Below are positions 41,691 to 56,200 of a stretch of 64,000 nt of DNA, piece by piece (the stretch's first letter is position 1; the number at the start of each line of letters is the position of its first letter). This DNA is from Cruorifilaria tuberocauda. Taxonomy: Eukaryota; Nematoda; Chromadorea; Rhabditida; Onchocercidae. The stretch covers positions 225,455 to 289,454 of the forward strand of contig JABVXU010000035.1 in the NCBI GenBank assembly GCA_013365365.1, in the 5' to 3' direction. Both the position numbers and the translations under genes were made by a program. The notes beneath the pieces were generated by a model. The model saw only the letters and a program-made list of their open reading frames with translations, was not told where the DNA came from and did not search any database.

Positions 41691-44275
41691 TTATCCATTG
41701 TTCTTGGAGATCATTTGATTGATATCACTTTCATGTAAGACCTCTTCGAAATCATTATCCCAATCGTATGGATCACTCAGTTGTCGATGGTTCGTAAAGT
41801 CCTATAGCATATAGCATATTACATTATCATTTAAATAAGTCAAATTTCTTATAATATAGACATGAAATCTTTAACCATAGTTTTATAATATGGAAATTGT
41901 TTTGAACTGGATAATGCAAATGACAGGGAATGTATTTATTTGACCAGAAATCTGAGTGATTATGAGAAATAATATTGCTTTTGTTCTGAATCTTTTAATA
42001 AAATTCGAACTTGAAGATCAAATTTTATCATCAACTTTAACTTTTGTGAGGTTTAAAAGTCTTGTATTTTAGATTACTTCAATTTTACACTAGTTTCTAC
42101 TTAGCTGTTTTCACTACTACCTAGTACCTCTTGAATGTACATCCTAGCATTAGCCCTCCTTAATTTCATAAAAAAGAGATCAACCAGCATTATATTCTGA
42201 AGTGCGATATAGTTTGGTTCATCGCTTGCATCCATCGAATAAACTGCATGCCCAAATTCACGTAAACCTTCACCAACATTTTCTGTTACACTTTGAAAAT
42301 CATCTTCTTGCTAGAAGAAAATTATTTATAGTAATTAAATGATCAGGAAATGGACCGATTCAGCTAATATGAAATATGTTTTATTTATAGTAGCTGCATT
42401 GTAACTGAACTGTTGGGCTAAATGAGCAATCAGAAGTATCCGCTATCAAAATGATTTTTGCCAATTTGTTGGATATAGTTTTTCAGAAATCCTAAAATGT
42501 TTGTATTTTTGTAAAATCTGTAATTAGATGTAGAAAAAGGGAGAGATTTCCTCAATTTAAACTTACAATAATTTTTTTCAATGCTTTCACTTCATCAGTT
42601 TTCTTTGCTCGTTTCCAAGGTACATTACCAAGAATCATTTCAATTGCCGCATAAAATAAACTCACTAAATCATCTGATGGTCCTGTTAATGAAGTGAATT
42701 GAAAGTTTAAATTTTCTTTGTTAACTGAAACAAATATATTCTAGCCAAACTCTCACCAAGATCTTTTCCTTCGTGTGCTCGTAGTGATGCGTACAGTATA
42801 GTACCACGAAATCCACAGTCTCGCCTTAACGGTCGTATTTGACCATTTGAATATCGGAAACGTCGCGCCAATCCGTAATCAACTATTACCAAACGATGTT
42901 TGCTCTAAATTAGTTTTTACTTATATTTAATAGTTCGACTAAAACAAAAAATAGGAAATAAAAATGATACAAACAGAGAATCAAAATCATTTTATGTTAT
43001 TGAAATATAGAAGTTATTTTGATCCTTTGTTATTAAAAACGTAGAAAATGGAAAATTACTCAAACATTCTGCAGATTAAATCCATTAAAATTCTGAAAAT
43101 TTTTCTACTTTCTTCTTGCATCAATCATTAAATGTTTCATTTGTCTCTTCAAATTTCTGGAACTTTTTTGGACTATGGATAATCCCGAATTTACCATTTC
43201 AGAAAGTCCGAAACACATATTATGTGGCTTGATATCTCGATGAATATAACCGATCTGATGTATATCCCGCAATCCCGCTATTCCCTGCAGCGGATGAAAG
43301 AAATTATTTATGGAGAGATTCTACTATAAGATTAGCAAAGCAAAAATATATTGCTTCAATTTGATAACAGCCAAATAAACGAAGTAATAATCAGTCTTTC
43401 AAATTACAATTTAATGAAAGCTAATCAGAAATAGATGAGTAAATTAGAAATGAATTTGATGGCATTATAAAACTAGGATATCCTCAAGTTGAATAACAAA
43501 TGATCTGCTAAAGTAAGAACAGCTGAGTGAGGTCAAAGCATCATTGAATACATACGTTCTTCTGAATACAAGTTAGCTACGTATTGGTTAGCCAAACAAA
43601 TATTTGTAAATAATTTAATACTCTTCATATTACACTGCTCTTAATTATTCAGTTATTAATTAATTGAAATAGGACTATTAAATTTGAAGAATTTTTTTGT
43701 TGAAAGATAAAAACAATCTGATTGCAGATATATCTTCTTGAATTATTTATTATTTACACAAACATACTTTATGTCATATCAAAAAACAACGTATTTACAC
43801 CTGTATAACAATACGAGCCATAGTTGAACGTGAGAAACGTTTAAGTGGGCTTTGCTTTCTAATGTCATTTACATTCTGTGATAACAATTGCATAATTATA
43901 TAATTAACTCTGTTTGTGGAGCCACTTCCCCAAAGAAGTGGAACATGTGCTCGTCCTTGTAATCGAAGCAATACCTATCAAAAGTATCCAAGAAATATTC
44001 TCGAGAAAAGAAGAAAAGGATTCACTAAAGAAGTAATGCATTACGTTTAAATACTTTAAAATAAAAAAAAGATTTCTTAGCTAACTTTTTGTTCCAAAAT
44101 CATCCGTTTAGCTGTTCTGCCTTTTCGCATTTTTAATTCTGTTTTTATGGCTACTCCTCTCAATTCTTCCTTTCGACTATCCACAGCAAAAAAAATTTGT
44201 CCATATCCACCACGGCCTATTAATCCCTGAAGATGGCCAGGTTTTTTTATTTTCCATTTTTCAATTTGATCAATA
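41691..44275 (-). CDS. CK1-group (TTBK-like) protein kinase, first exon not found
   Basis: Ser/Thr protein kinase of the CK1 group, nearest the tau-tubulin-kinase/nematode-expanded branch. Exons: 44275-44086, 43974-43801, 43284-43195, 42904-42757, 42682-42567, 42310-42128, 41801-41691; 336 residues present, all joins in phase. Motifs in order: glycine loop GRGGYGQIFFAVD, VAIKTE with the ATP-binding lysine, catalytic loop YIHRDIKPHN, metal-binding DYG in VIVDYGLARRF, activation segment GTILYASLRAH (the CK1-type replacement of APE), and helix F DDLVSLFYAAIEM with NVPWK. The catalytic Lys, Asp, Asn and metal-binding Asp are all present, so activity is plausible. DFG has become DYG. The C-terminus is short and acidic. 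The upstream side starts with a weak acceptor (TTTCAAAG), and an in-frame stop just before it means the initiating ATG is on an exon I could not place. Confidence 0.88.
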
Positions 44276-47200
44276 CTTTGAAATTAGTTCAAGAATTTTT
44301 CTTGCTGTTCCATACTTCATAACTTTTGTTTTATTTCATCATTGTGAATTTAGTTTGACTATCAAAAGATCTTAAATAATTAGAAGTTTAAGTAATAGAA
44401 GATAGCAAAGTAAAAAATCCGTTTTTTTGTATATGTTAGAAGTTTTAGCAAAAAATGTCTGGTTTGATTTGTCGAGAGTTCTTGCAAATAAGACATACAC
44501 TTATAATCCATCGATTTGCAACAATTTCACCAATTTTAAACAATTGTTTTGTCGTACTTCGTTTCTTGAATTTCGGATAAAGACGTGCAATACTACTAAA
44601 GATTTCATTTGTATTACTTATAAGTACTATTCATTTCATTATATTTATGGACTTTATTTTGTTGCTTAGAAATTTCAAATTTATGGGAAATATTTAAGAA
44701 TTGATGAGCTTACAAGTATCATCGTATGAAAAGTAATTTTATTACCCAAACATGATAAAACGAGAGGAAGAAGCAGCTAATTAAATTCGCCTGATAAAAT
44801 TTCAATATTTCATTTGGAAATTCAGTTTTAACAACAAGTCATAAATCGAAATTTATAAAGTTGTTTCCAAAATATTTAATTTAAGATCAAATCTCGTACT
44901 GCCCAATTTCTCGTCTTACAAAACACCCTTATGATTTGTATCAGTGATGTAAAATACAAACGCTGGTATATTTTGTGATATTTGTGTTGATATCTGTGTA
45001 GCATTCGTTTTTAGATTATTGGCCATTATTTATATAGCATTAAATCACCACTTCCAAGCTTTTTGATAGTGAACCAATCATATTGAAAATGATCGAAAAT
45101 GCGATTGTCTTTGTATTTCTATTCCTTTCAATTGGGAAATTTGCATTTTCCTGTTCCGATCAGAGACATGAATTGAACCGAAGACAGGACATATAAAATT
45201 ATCATTATCCGACAAACATACTTTCAATGACTAAGCAAATAAATTGCTCTATCTTATCAGCTACTAAGAAATTTATTCTGTAGCTCGATTCTATATCGCT
45301 TTGAATTTGAATACATTAACTGTTAATCAAGAAAATTTTCACATCATTTATATTACATCAAAAATATGATTACATAGTATTGAATGCGACATGTATGTAT
45401 ATACAGGGGCATTATTACGTCCATTGAGATTGTCTCAAGTCAAAAATAGTTACAATTTTGGCTTAATATTCCATTGTGACATTATTATTAACAAGTAATT
45501 CATTCATCGATCACTGATAAAGTGATTACCGAAGATATGCTTAACTTTTGCAAAACACAGAAATTCACATTATCCGGCGCACATTCCCATACTTTGCGAT
45601 ATAAGGTGCATGGCAAAATGTTTCTAAACTGATGGTTAATGTTGAATTTTAGATGAAGTCTATGATAAACAATTCGCCTTGAGATATCTGCAGGAACAGC
45701 GTATAACATAGACGGGAGCATTAACGCTAAACTGATAGTTGGATCATTAAAAGACAGATTGCGCAACAGAATCATCCTAGAATGTTGCAGATCTTATGGT
45801 GCTCTTGGCTTGAACTCTAACCTTCTAACGTAGCAATAACGAAGTAAAGTGAACCGAAAGATTATGAACATCAATTGAAAGAAATTTGCAAGGAAATACT
45901 TTCCCCGCATATTACAAATGATGACCCCTCAACATTAGAGTCTTTATCACACCCATTTGATAGTGTGTTATTAAAACATATGTATGTCTTTGTCTTTTCA
46001 TATCAATTAATTTGGATGGTGTCAATATTTGCAAACGTAGAACAATGATGTTGAATGATTGCTGCTCTCATCCGTACAATGGATGACACTTCTATCTCCT
46101 GAGAAGAAGTAATTCTCAAAAATCGATTTAGTTAAGGAGGATAATAATTGAAATAATTTATTTCATATTATCTTTCTGAATTTACAGGTCTATCAAATCA
46201 GAGTTATAATTGATGCGATAATTATGATTAGAGATTAATTTTATTATGCTGAACAAATATTTGCTGGATAAAAATAATAGGAAGTGCATAAAGGATCTTC
46301 ATGGAATGAAAACCGTACTCATGGAAAAAAATGAGGACGTGTTTTTCTTAAAATTTAATACTATTTGTCATATTTGAAATAACGATTCGGTAGTATATGA
46401 TTATTCTATAAAATCATAATGATCAAATTTTGATAGAAAGATTTCAAAAATTTCAAAAATTCTTTTAAAAAATTCTTTCTTAATATCATATGAATATTAC
46501 AGTTTTTCATTCCCTGTATTGTTTCATGCCTAATAAAATGTGTTTTCAAGTCTTAACTGACGTTTCGTATTACATTCAAAAAGTACTTTCGTAGCACATA
46601 TAATAGAAAATGGAGATTTAAAAGAGCTGCAAGAATAAGTACGGTGAGAGATCAACGCAAAACAGATTTTGATAGCAGTGATATTTTGATAAGGTGTAAA
46701 AGGAATTTATCCAAGATCAGAGAGCAGCTTCACATGGTGCTTCGAATATCTCAACTAATACAACGAAGTGTATTTTCAACGAAGAACACACATATGAAGC
46801 TACTAGCTGTCCTGGTTTTGCTAACTTAAAGAAAGAATAAAAAAAAAAGTAATTAGAAAGATAAAGGAAATATTCTAACGTTGCATGGATTTAATATATA
46901 TCTGGATAGAATGCGCTCAATTATGAAACGATTAAACTTATATCAACAACACTTCATGTTCAACTAATCTCAGATGACCGTATCACAAGAAATTTAAAAA
47001 AAATCAAAAAGCGACACTGAATCCCAGACCGTCAATGAAATCTTTACAATTTCATGCTACCTTACAGGTAATATCGAAAGGAAAAGTGCCATGGAAATAT
47101 TTGATTTTCACCCCGTTCAACTATTAAACTCACAACCCATTTTTCGAAAATCACATCAAAACTAGAAATAACAACGAACTGCTGATTCGTCTTTATGGTT

Positions 47201-50200
47201 AATCTTCTACAATTTAGCTTATTACTAGATACAGCTAGGATGTAAGAGCAAGAACTAGTTCAGTATTCGGCACTTGAGAATATTAAAACATAAGGTATTA
47301 CTTATTGCTCTATGGAACTTCCACGACGAGGCTTTTAAATCAAATTCCTCGGTCACTATGGTTATTGGTATCTATGGGTTACTGTTATAAAAATAGATAG
47401 TATTCAGGGTTCAGCTTTTTAGCTGTTAGCTTAAATACGCAATAAATCATCAAGAATATAGATCAACGGACCGCATATAAATCTCAAATTTACTATTATT
47501 TGAACCTTCTGTATTTAAGAAATGCCTTTCAATGCTCAGAATTATTGCAAGCACAATAAGTTAGTATACAGTACAATTATAGAGTAACCAAATGCTAGAG
47601 TATTAAAAATCTATCTGGATGTAATTGGAGAGAGAGCAAGTTTTGCAGTTGTACTTCTGTAGAATCTATAAACATGCAATCCTCACATTCTCAAATATGT
47701 TCTTCATCCTGAGAATATCACATTACTTGTTCTCCTATCGATAAGTTTATCTGTCAATCAGATAAAAATGCCAGAATAAGCACTGCTAAGTTTTACTAGT
47801 TAAACTACCGCTGTTATTCTGATTAGAGAAGATTTCAGTTATACAAAAGATGTTTACGCAAGCATTGCGGTCATACTTCTGTAGAATTTACACAGCAATC
47901 CAAACAATAATAATCCCATTATTTTCCTGAAATTAGCAATCATACCATAATCAATTTATGCTTTACACGATTCATTACTACCAATCTCTTATTGTTATGT
48001 GAGCAGCAGAATACGCAATCCTGTCGAACAGACCGGTCAAATTGACGAAACCGTGTCAGATTTGTACCTGAGGCGATCTACCAGCCACTAAATAAACATT
48101 AAATTATGGAAATATCATGCGGACTTCTCCCGTTATCATATCCCACGTGCAATGCATGAGTCGCTCTGAAAAGTGGCATCCCAATCACAAAAAGCGCTAT
48201 TGTCCTAGTTCACGTGTCACATCCTCCCTTATTTAAATATCCTGTTTGGTTAATGTATAACTATATAAAAGAAAGTGAAACATGACAAATGATTGCAAGA
48301 ACATAAAATGCTTCAACAATGTTGATTAATATGCCAGAAACAAGCAAGCAAATTTATATACTTCAATAGAGTCTCGTTTCCCAGCCAGAGAGAAACCTCG
48401 TTACTGTTGATGATAGCATTCCAGATGTCAAAAAAGTAGTAAGTAAAATTTAATTTGATCTGAAATTGATTCGCACAAATTTTCTACGAAAAAATGCCTA
48501 TCAGTGCAGTTGGCAGCAATTTTTATGTCCCTATAAAATCTATTATATATCCATCAAAATCGAAAATAAAATATTGAAAGTTATGTGATCATTCATCACA
48601 TCCATATCGACCACTCTTTTCCTGCCAGAATAAAGGTTATAATTGATCTTCCCTTTTCACTCACTCTCCATTAATACCTGATTTTTGATGTGCAGAACAA
48701 GTAAGTCTTCGTGACGAAATTCCAATAGCTTAATTCGGAAGCTTTGATTCAATCGATTATTGATTCCTTTAAAATTTCACGAAAATGGCATATTCACTAA
48801 TATTTATCAAAAGCTAACATTCTATTCTAAATCTTCCAATTTTTTATGATAGGAATTAATCGATTTTGAAAAGACTTAATTGATTAGAAATATTAACGAG
48901 ACGTTTCAAGACTAATTTATCAAATTTTTTGAATAAAAAAGAAAAGAAAAAGATTATCGACAAATGTAGCACTGCCATAGAAACCTTTCAGAATTGAATG
49001 GATGGAATTTATATTGGCCAGGTATGGATACTCTCATATGCACATCGTTATTGAACGATGCTCAAATAGGATGGACGAATAGTAGGAGAGCAGAGCTCAG
49101 TTCCTAGCTTATGAAGCTTGATGTATGATAATAATGTCTGACGAGTATCCTTATACAGATACATACACGTATCTAGGCAGATATATAGGAAAGATGTCGG
49201 TTGCAACAATTCCGTACCCGAATTCATGTTATACCGCTACCGGTACCCGTTCAATAAATGCCAAATATTCTCATTTGTATTTTTGTTCGACAGATCGACT
49301 GTTTTATATTTTTTTAGCACAATGCTTTCGATAGTATCAAGTATACGTAATTTATTTTGGCCTCCTTCTTATAACTACAACAACCATCTATTGACAAGCA
49401 ATGCTCCCAAAGATTAAATTTACCTTTCAGGATAAATAGATATAAGATATCCGATATTTAATTCGATCTATCTGATACTCCTGATTAGAATAGAAAATTT
49501 GCTGTTGCATATGAAATTGATATTTGACGTTTAACTATATCAAGTTTTATATATGTTTCCTTCTTTTTTATCGTTGTGTGTTTATTTTCATGTTCTCTTG
49601 CCGTTGCATTAAATAATTCCAAAACCTCCAAATAATGATAACATGTGAATTACTAAGTACATGAAAACAATTTCATCAGCAAACAAATATCCATATAAAT
49701 ACATAAACGAGTAAACAACAATAACATGAACAAATCGTTTCCTGCTTAGTTCGTTATATTTCAAAGACACATGTGTACACAAGGAAAGGAAATTCCGTTC
49801 AATGTGTTAGGGCCCGTAATACATTTGAGAGGAAGAAAAACAGGGCAAATGAAAAGAAAAGAAACAAATAAATTTCAACAACACTCAACAAATGAACACT
49901 ATTTGAAAAGTCGAATTTATCAGAACAAAATAAAATGTGGAGGAAAATTCCACAGTGAAGAAGGAAAGAAAGAAAAGATTGAGGTACCAGTAATGGGCTA
50001 TGAAAGGGAATTAAAATCCGAATAAAGCTGTAGCTAACTATAAAAGCATCCCCTGACGTAATTTAACCAGCCAAAAACGTGAAAAAAATAATAAATAAAC
50101 AATGGTAAGTTTAGATAACGAGTAAACAATTATAATGCATAAAATATTCTCCAAGTAAAATGCACCAGAAAACAAATTAATGATATAGTAGAAAATCATC

Positions 50201-53200
50201 ACTACTTGTGACTAAAATATTTAGTTGTTATACAATTGTTTTGTATTATTATAATGCTTGGATGGGAAAAAATAATGTTGTCATGGTGATAACGACTGTA
50301 AAAAGCCTTACTTTTTTCTTTATAGAATAAAATGATTGCATTTAGTGATATACTATTGGCATATCTACAAATTAAATTATGCAACTTCAATGAAGCCTGA
50401 AAAAAATTATCATAATTCAGACTTTTCGAAATAACTATTTATATGCTTTGCACAATCTGTCAGTTGTAACAGACACTGCGGTAAACTGCAACCTTCGCCT
50501 GTGACCTGAATTTGTAATAGCGATCGATAAATGTCTTTCCAGAGGTTGACTTTCGAATTACAACGTGCGACCAAACACTGCAATTCATATGAAAAGTAAT
50601 CAGTGAAGTAAAAGGAATCATCAAACTGAGTGCAAATAAATCTGCCATACCTGTAGAGCATCTTTTACGATATTTCGAACATACTGCACAAAGAGATGTA
50701 ATGATTCACGATAATTATTGAGATCCATTAAAGAATCATCTTCCTGTAAAAAAATTAATTAAAGATTCAGGAATTTTCCGTATAAATAACATTAATGAAG
50801 GGCTTTAAAACCAAAATCTCTCGTATATTGCTATAATAATAGCATTCATACCTGTAGAGAATCATGTATCTAAAACTGAGTGTTTTATGGAGAAATTTGA
50901 GTTGCTCTAACATCGTGGGATATATACCCAAAGATATTTATTGAAAGTCTAACTACTAATAATGGCCATACAAAATGGTGTGTTCTCTTCGCAGTTAAGA
51001 TGTGCAGTCTATCTACCATGTTCTTCAATTCGCGTAAATCTGTTTATACTGCTCAAACGATATAACGTATGTTTATCGTTTATAAATCTATGCATAAAAA
51101 CAATCAAAACCGAATGGATTCATTCTATCACTTCTTAGCAATAGGTCAATTTTTACGGTTATTCCAATGATCCCTGCTACGAGTAAGACAAACTCTCATA
51201 AGCAAAATATTCTTTCCACAATAATAAATGTAAAATACTAACGAAAAAATCCTTCCTCTCTTCCTCAGAAGCAGAGAGTGAGGTTTGCAGATGCTGCATT
51301 AATGGTTGAGTTGTTACAAATAATGCTACCAACGAGCGACGTGAACGTTTGATGCGTGCATCAACAGTATTGATACGCGTACTGACATCTGAAAATATTC
51401 AAATAATTGAAAATTGAAAGTTTTCCGTTATTAAACCAAGCTTCAAACAAATTTCCCTTCTGTGAGCATGAAGAAAAGACATAAGATACTGTACCATATT
51501 GATCTTACAATATAGGAGTTATAGAATTCAGAGGAATTGATACTTAAAAAAATCATGAAACTTATGATTCCAAAACTTTACAGAGCAAAATTGAAAATAA
51601 ACTAACCTGAACATTTCGTACTTTCGAGAGCAGCTCTCAAAGCTATTATGCACTCTCGAAGACATATTTTTTCTTGTTTTTTAGATGACTTTGTTCTTGC
51701 AGTTCTAGTAATCTTTTCCATTACATAGTTAAAACAGGAGCTATAATGCTCAATCGCTTGTCGTTCATAATCTTTCAACTTACGAGATGAACCTACAGTG
51801 CTGTGCTGCTGCTGCAACGGCGCAAGAATGAACGAACAAGAATTAAATGTGTACACACAAAATTAAATAAAAATAAACGAAACAGGCAAAAATGAGCGGA
51901 AAAATGAAACATTAGTCAAATCAATAATTGAAAAAGATGAAAAATAAAACTGTCATGAAACTTGTCTATTCCTTATTCACAAAAAGAGAAAGTTTCATTA
52001 AAATTTCACAGAGATACAATCCATGACACGTGATTACTGACAGCACACGATATTTCTAAATAATTTAGCAAATCATTCAAAAATTCAAACAATTACAATG
52101 TAAATAAATATTATAAACAAAGCTTACCGATGCATGCTGAAATAATTTACCGAACCGAAACATAATTTCAATGATGGATCGATCTGCTACAAAATGCATT
52201 TTTGGAGAACATTTTACAGAATCACGAATCAAGGTATAAGCCGATTGTGCTCGCGCCAAAAATTCATGTATTTCAACGGTCATCTTCAAAAATACTATAC
52301 AAATGCCAGCAATATAATTTTTGACAATACTTTAATTTGAAGAAGTTAGAGTTAACTTTTTAGCTGCAAATTCAACAACATTAGAAAAAAGAGATCCATT
52401 TTCAGTCCTCTCAATCAAGAATCCATATGAATTTATACAGCTTTAATTAAAACCGCTTTCAGTGCGTCTCCATTCAATTAACTATATATTAAAATGATAA
52501 AATTACCTTTTCAGGATGGCTTTCTTTCATTCCTGGTTGTACGTTATCTTGAAGCCTTATTGCATAGGTGAGATAAATACCGGCCAAATCCTTACTAATA
52601 CTTTCAAATAGTGGAAACTGAGTACCTCTAAAATCCGCAATAGTAGTCAGTGCTCGCTGATAGTGCTCGATTGCCTGCATATTAAAGTGTTAAACATTTA
52701 ACAATTAAAAGTATACAAATATATTTGTCTCGATAAAATCTAAAATCTGAAGCAAACACGTAGTTTTTCTGCTTTCAATATCATAAGTTCAGATTATCGC
52801 AAGAATAAAACCCATACGAACCTCCAAAACATAATTCTTTTCTTTCTCTGGATCATAAGGCAAATTGAAATCAGTAAAATACATCTGGCAGTGCAACTGT
52901 AAACGGTACAACTGACCAATATTTGACAGTAAAAATGCCTCGTTGACACGATCTCCAACCAAAGCAAATAGCGAAATACCCTAGAAATTTCTTAAACATT
53001 ATAGTAAAATCTACAAGTAAAAGAGTTTTAAAAACTAATTCAACAAATGAAGTAATATTTCGACTACAATAAATAAACAAAAATTCGCCAAAGTGAACGG
53101 TTACATCAGCAATTGTACGATGAATTCATGAAGAGAAATGTATAACTAAAAAGAAGTTGACAATAACTTTACTCTTCTGAGCATATGTATTGAGGTAAAA

Positions 53201-56200
53201 TGGACAAAGACTCTCTGTCGACAGTAGAAAAATCGCAAATCTTCAGTACAATTTAATTTAAATTAATTTTAATTAATTTGAGAAGACGGATATGCTATAA
53301 TAGTATAATATATAATACCTGCAAAAGCAGTTCTTTTCCAGCTTTCACGGTTCTTTCAACCATTTCTTCTGGTCCCATAGCACTTAACGATCTACATGAA
53401 GTATCATTTGCAGTCTCTAGCGCATCAACATCCATTGCTATATATTGCCGCATTGTTTCTGAAAACAAATAACTTTTCTTGTTCCTCTTCGCTTAGACAG
53501 AAACTTTCTTCTAGATACGAATTTTTCTTGATATTTTTCAGTAAAAATAACTTCTTTTCTCGTGTACAGAGATGTTGGGTAAGAGCCGCTAAAAAAGTTA
53601 AATGGTGTGTAAACAAAATGATGAATAAACGAGCAGAAATATTTACCTTTATTAGTAAATAACTTTGTTCCTTTCTGCGCTGCACGTTGTACGAAGCCTT
53701 TAAGACGTTCTATATGATGTACAGCCAAAACATTTTTCAAATTACCCAGACGACGAGCTAACTGATCTGGATAAAGAATAGCATTCGCCGTCGGCGGAAA
53801 CAAAGACATTGGAGCTGTAAAATATAACAAATAGATGAAAACTAATAATTAAAAAAAGAGACCAAAAAGAATGGACTTTCACTTTTTCAAAGCTTTGTAA
53901 ATATGAAAATAGAAAATTTTTAAGGCGTGTGAGCTAAACTTGAAATTCACAATAAAAGGTTTAAAATAACTGCAGCAATAAAATAAATCAGTAATCTTAC
54001 CAATTTTTTTACCCGTTGCAATAGCTAAAGTAGAAGCGCGTTCTGAAATTGCTAGTAGTTCGATAAATGGCATGTGAAAAGTTTTTGGGAATGCCCAACT
54101 GTACGGACGACCTGAAAATATTCGGAATTTAGAGGTGATCCGGCGGAGCTACTTCACAGTAGACGGTAAATGTGAAAAAGCTAATAAAGGTTCTGTTCAG
54201 CGATATGTTTAAACACATTCTAAATAAACATTGCACTGAATATTAGATCATGTGAATGATATCAAAATTTGATGATGAAGTTCGAGAACATCAACATCCA
54301 TACTTCCGTAAAAGAGTTTGCTCTAAGCGATTTGCCTTACATTATTTCTGGTCGTAAATACACAAAACAAACTTCTGATATAATTATTATAATAATGAAA
54401 ATATAATTCAAAAATAATGTAATACAGTAACCTTTCATATACAAAGCCAAACTCATTAAATATAATCTTCAACATTACAATTAAAAAAAGATATTTAGCA
54501 ATCACATAATAAAATTGAATTTCTTCCCTTCCATACTATCAATTGATAATTCTTTGAAAATTATCAAATCTTTGTATATAGAAAGTATATTCAACAAAGA
54601 GCTACCTTTATCACTTTTGCACACTTTCACAAGAGATCCCTCACAGATTCCAGCACTAGTAACAGGATTCAAATTAGTAGCAACCGCGGAAGAGGTAAAA
54701 GAATTGGTTTGAGTTTGAATGCCACCTTCAACAGAGCCATGGTACCAAACTTCTTTGGCCTGATTTATATCATCCTTTGCTTGAATTTCTGAACCGTTAT
54801 CACCAAGGTCATCCACTGATGACGATAGTGGAGTTGTTGCAGCAGTAGCGCCAACAGAAAGTGCCGAATATGTATCTTAAAAGAATAATCATGTCAATGG
54901 ATTAATAGTGGATTAATACAATTCGTTGTAAATTGTTAAACTAAAAATTGATTACCATGATTATTATTCAAGCAATCTAAAGCCTGGACTTTGATCTGTT
55001 TGTCCCGATAGCAACGCTTCAGATCAGCCTGCAAAAAAAAGATTAAACTGAAAAATAGAAATTAACAATCTATCTTAGTCTATCAAAATACTAAATTCTG
55101 AAAATCTAAAGGAAATAAACTACACATTCATTATGACATTACGACTTTTCACTCCAAATTAACTCAACTTAGCTTGATCCTTAATTGGAAGTGAACTACA
55201 TGCGATGCTCCCAAGAGCTTCCGCGATATGACACATCATTGCAGGAAGTAAAGCTCGTGCTGTGGCTAGATTTCGTTGAGCATGCTCAGAAACTAGACCC
55301 GCATTCAATGCCAACACAGCAACTAAAACAATACAGCAATCACTTAAATACATAACTTCTAATAAATTATTGAAGGTTGTTGATAAAAAGTAATGGAATA
55401 TGAGTTAAAAACAGTTAATGTTTAACAATAAGCTGAAAATGAATATCAATACATAACTATTTTTTTCTACTGCGCTTAACCATTTCTTCATGCACATAGT
55501 TAGTTGAATGACTTATCAATTTCTTTTATTTTATTTCTATTTAATATTTTCAGATTGGTATGCTGCTTTGCATTTTACCAATCGGAGCAACGCTGAAATG
55601 ACTTGGATAAAAATGTAAGCGGATGTGAAGTTTTATTGAATACACTGATGTGTCTACGCGTGGTATTCATGCAACTGATAACAGTAACATAAGGTTCCGC
55701 TCGACAATAGACAACTTTGCTGATCCTAGTTTAATACTTAAGCTATGATTTGCTAAAATTAATTAAAGACTAACGGCAGCAATAGAGTCCGACACGTGCA
55801 AATCTTAATGTTCGGCCATATCTTGACAAAATGAACGAACTGTCAGCCAACATCCGGTAAGCACTACCAGCACGAATGAATAAAATGGAGCGGACATCTA
55901 CTTTAAGCATTGCATCTGCTTCCTCTACAAATAAATAAGTTGTGGAAATTTTATTTGATAGAAATGAGTAGTATGACAAAAAAGAAAGTGAATGATGAAA
56001 GAAAAATAATGAATAATGATTAACCAACCTCTACCATGATCAATATTTGCACCGATATCTCGGATAAAAGACATCGGGTCCGGTAAAGGTTTTCCCAACC
56101 GATGAGCCTCTTGCTCCATTTCATCAAACATATCCATATATCGTAAACCCTGAATTTAAACAAAAATAGGACATAGAGAAACAACAATAATTATTTCATC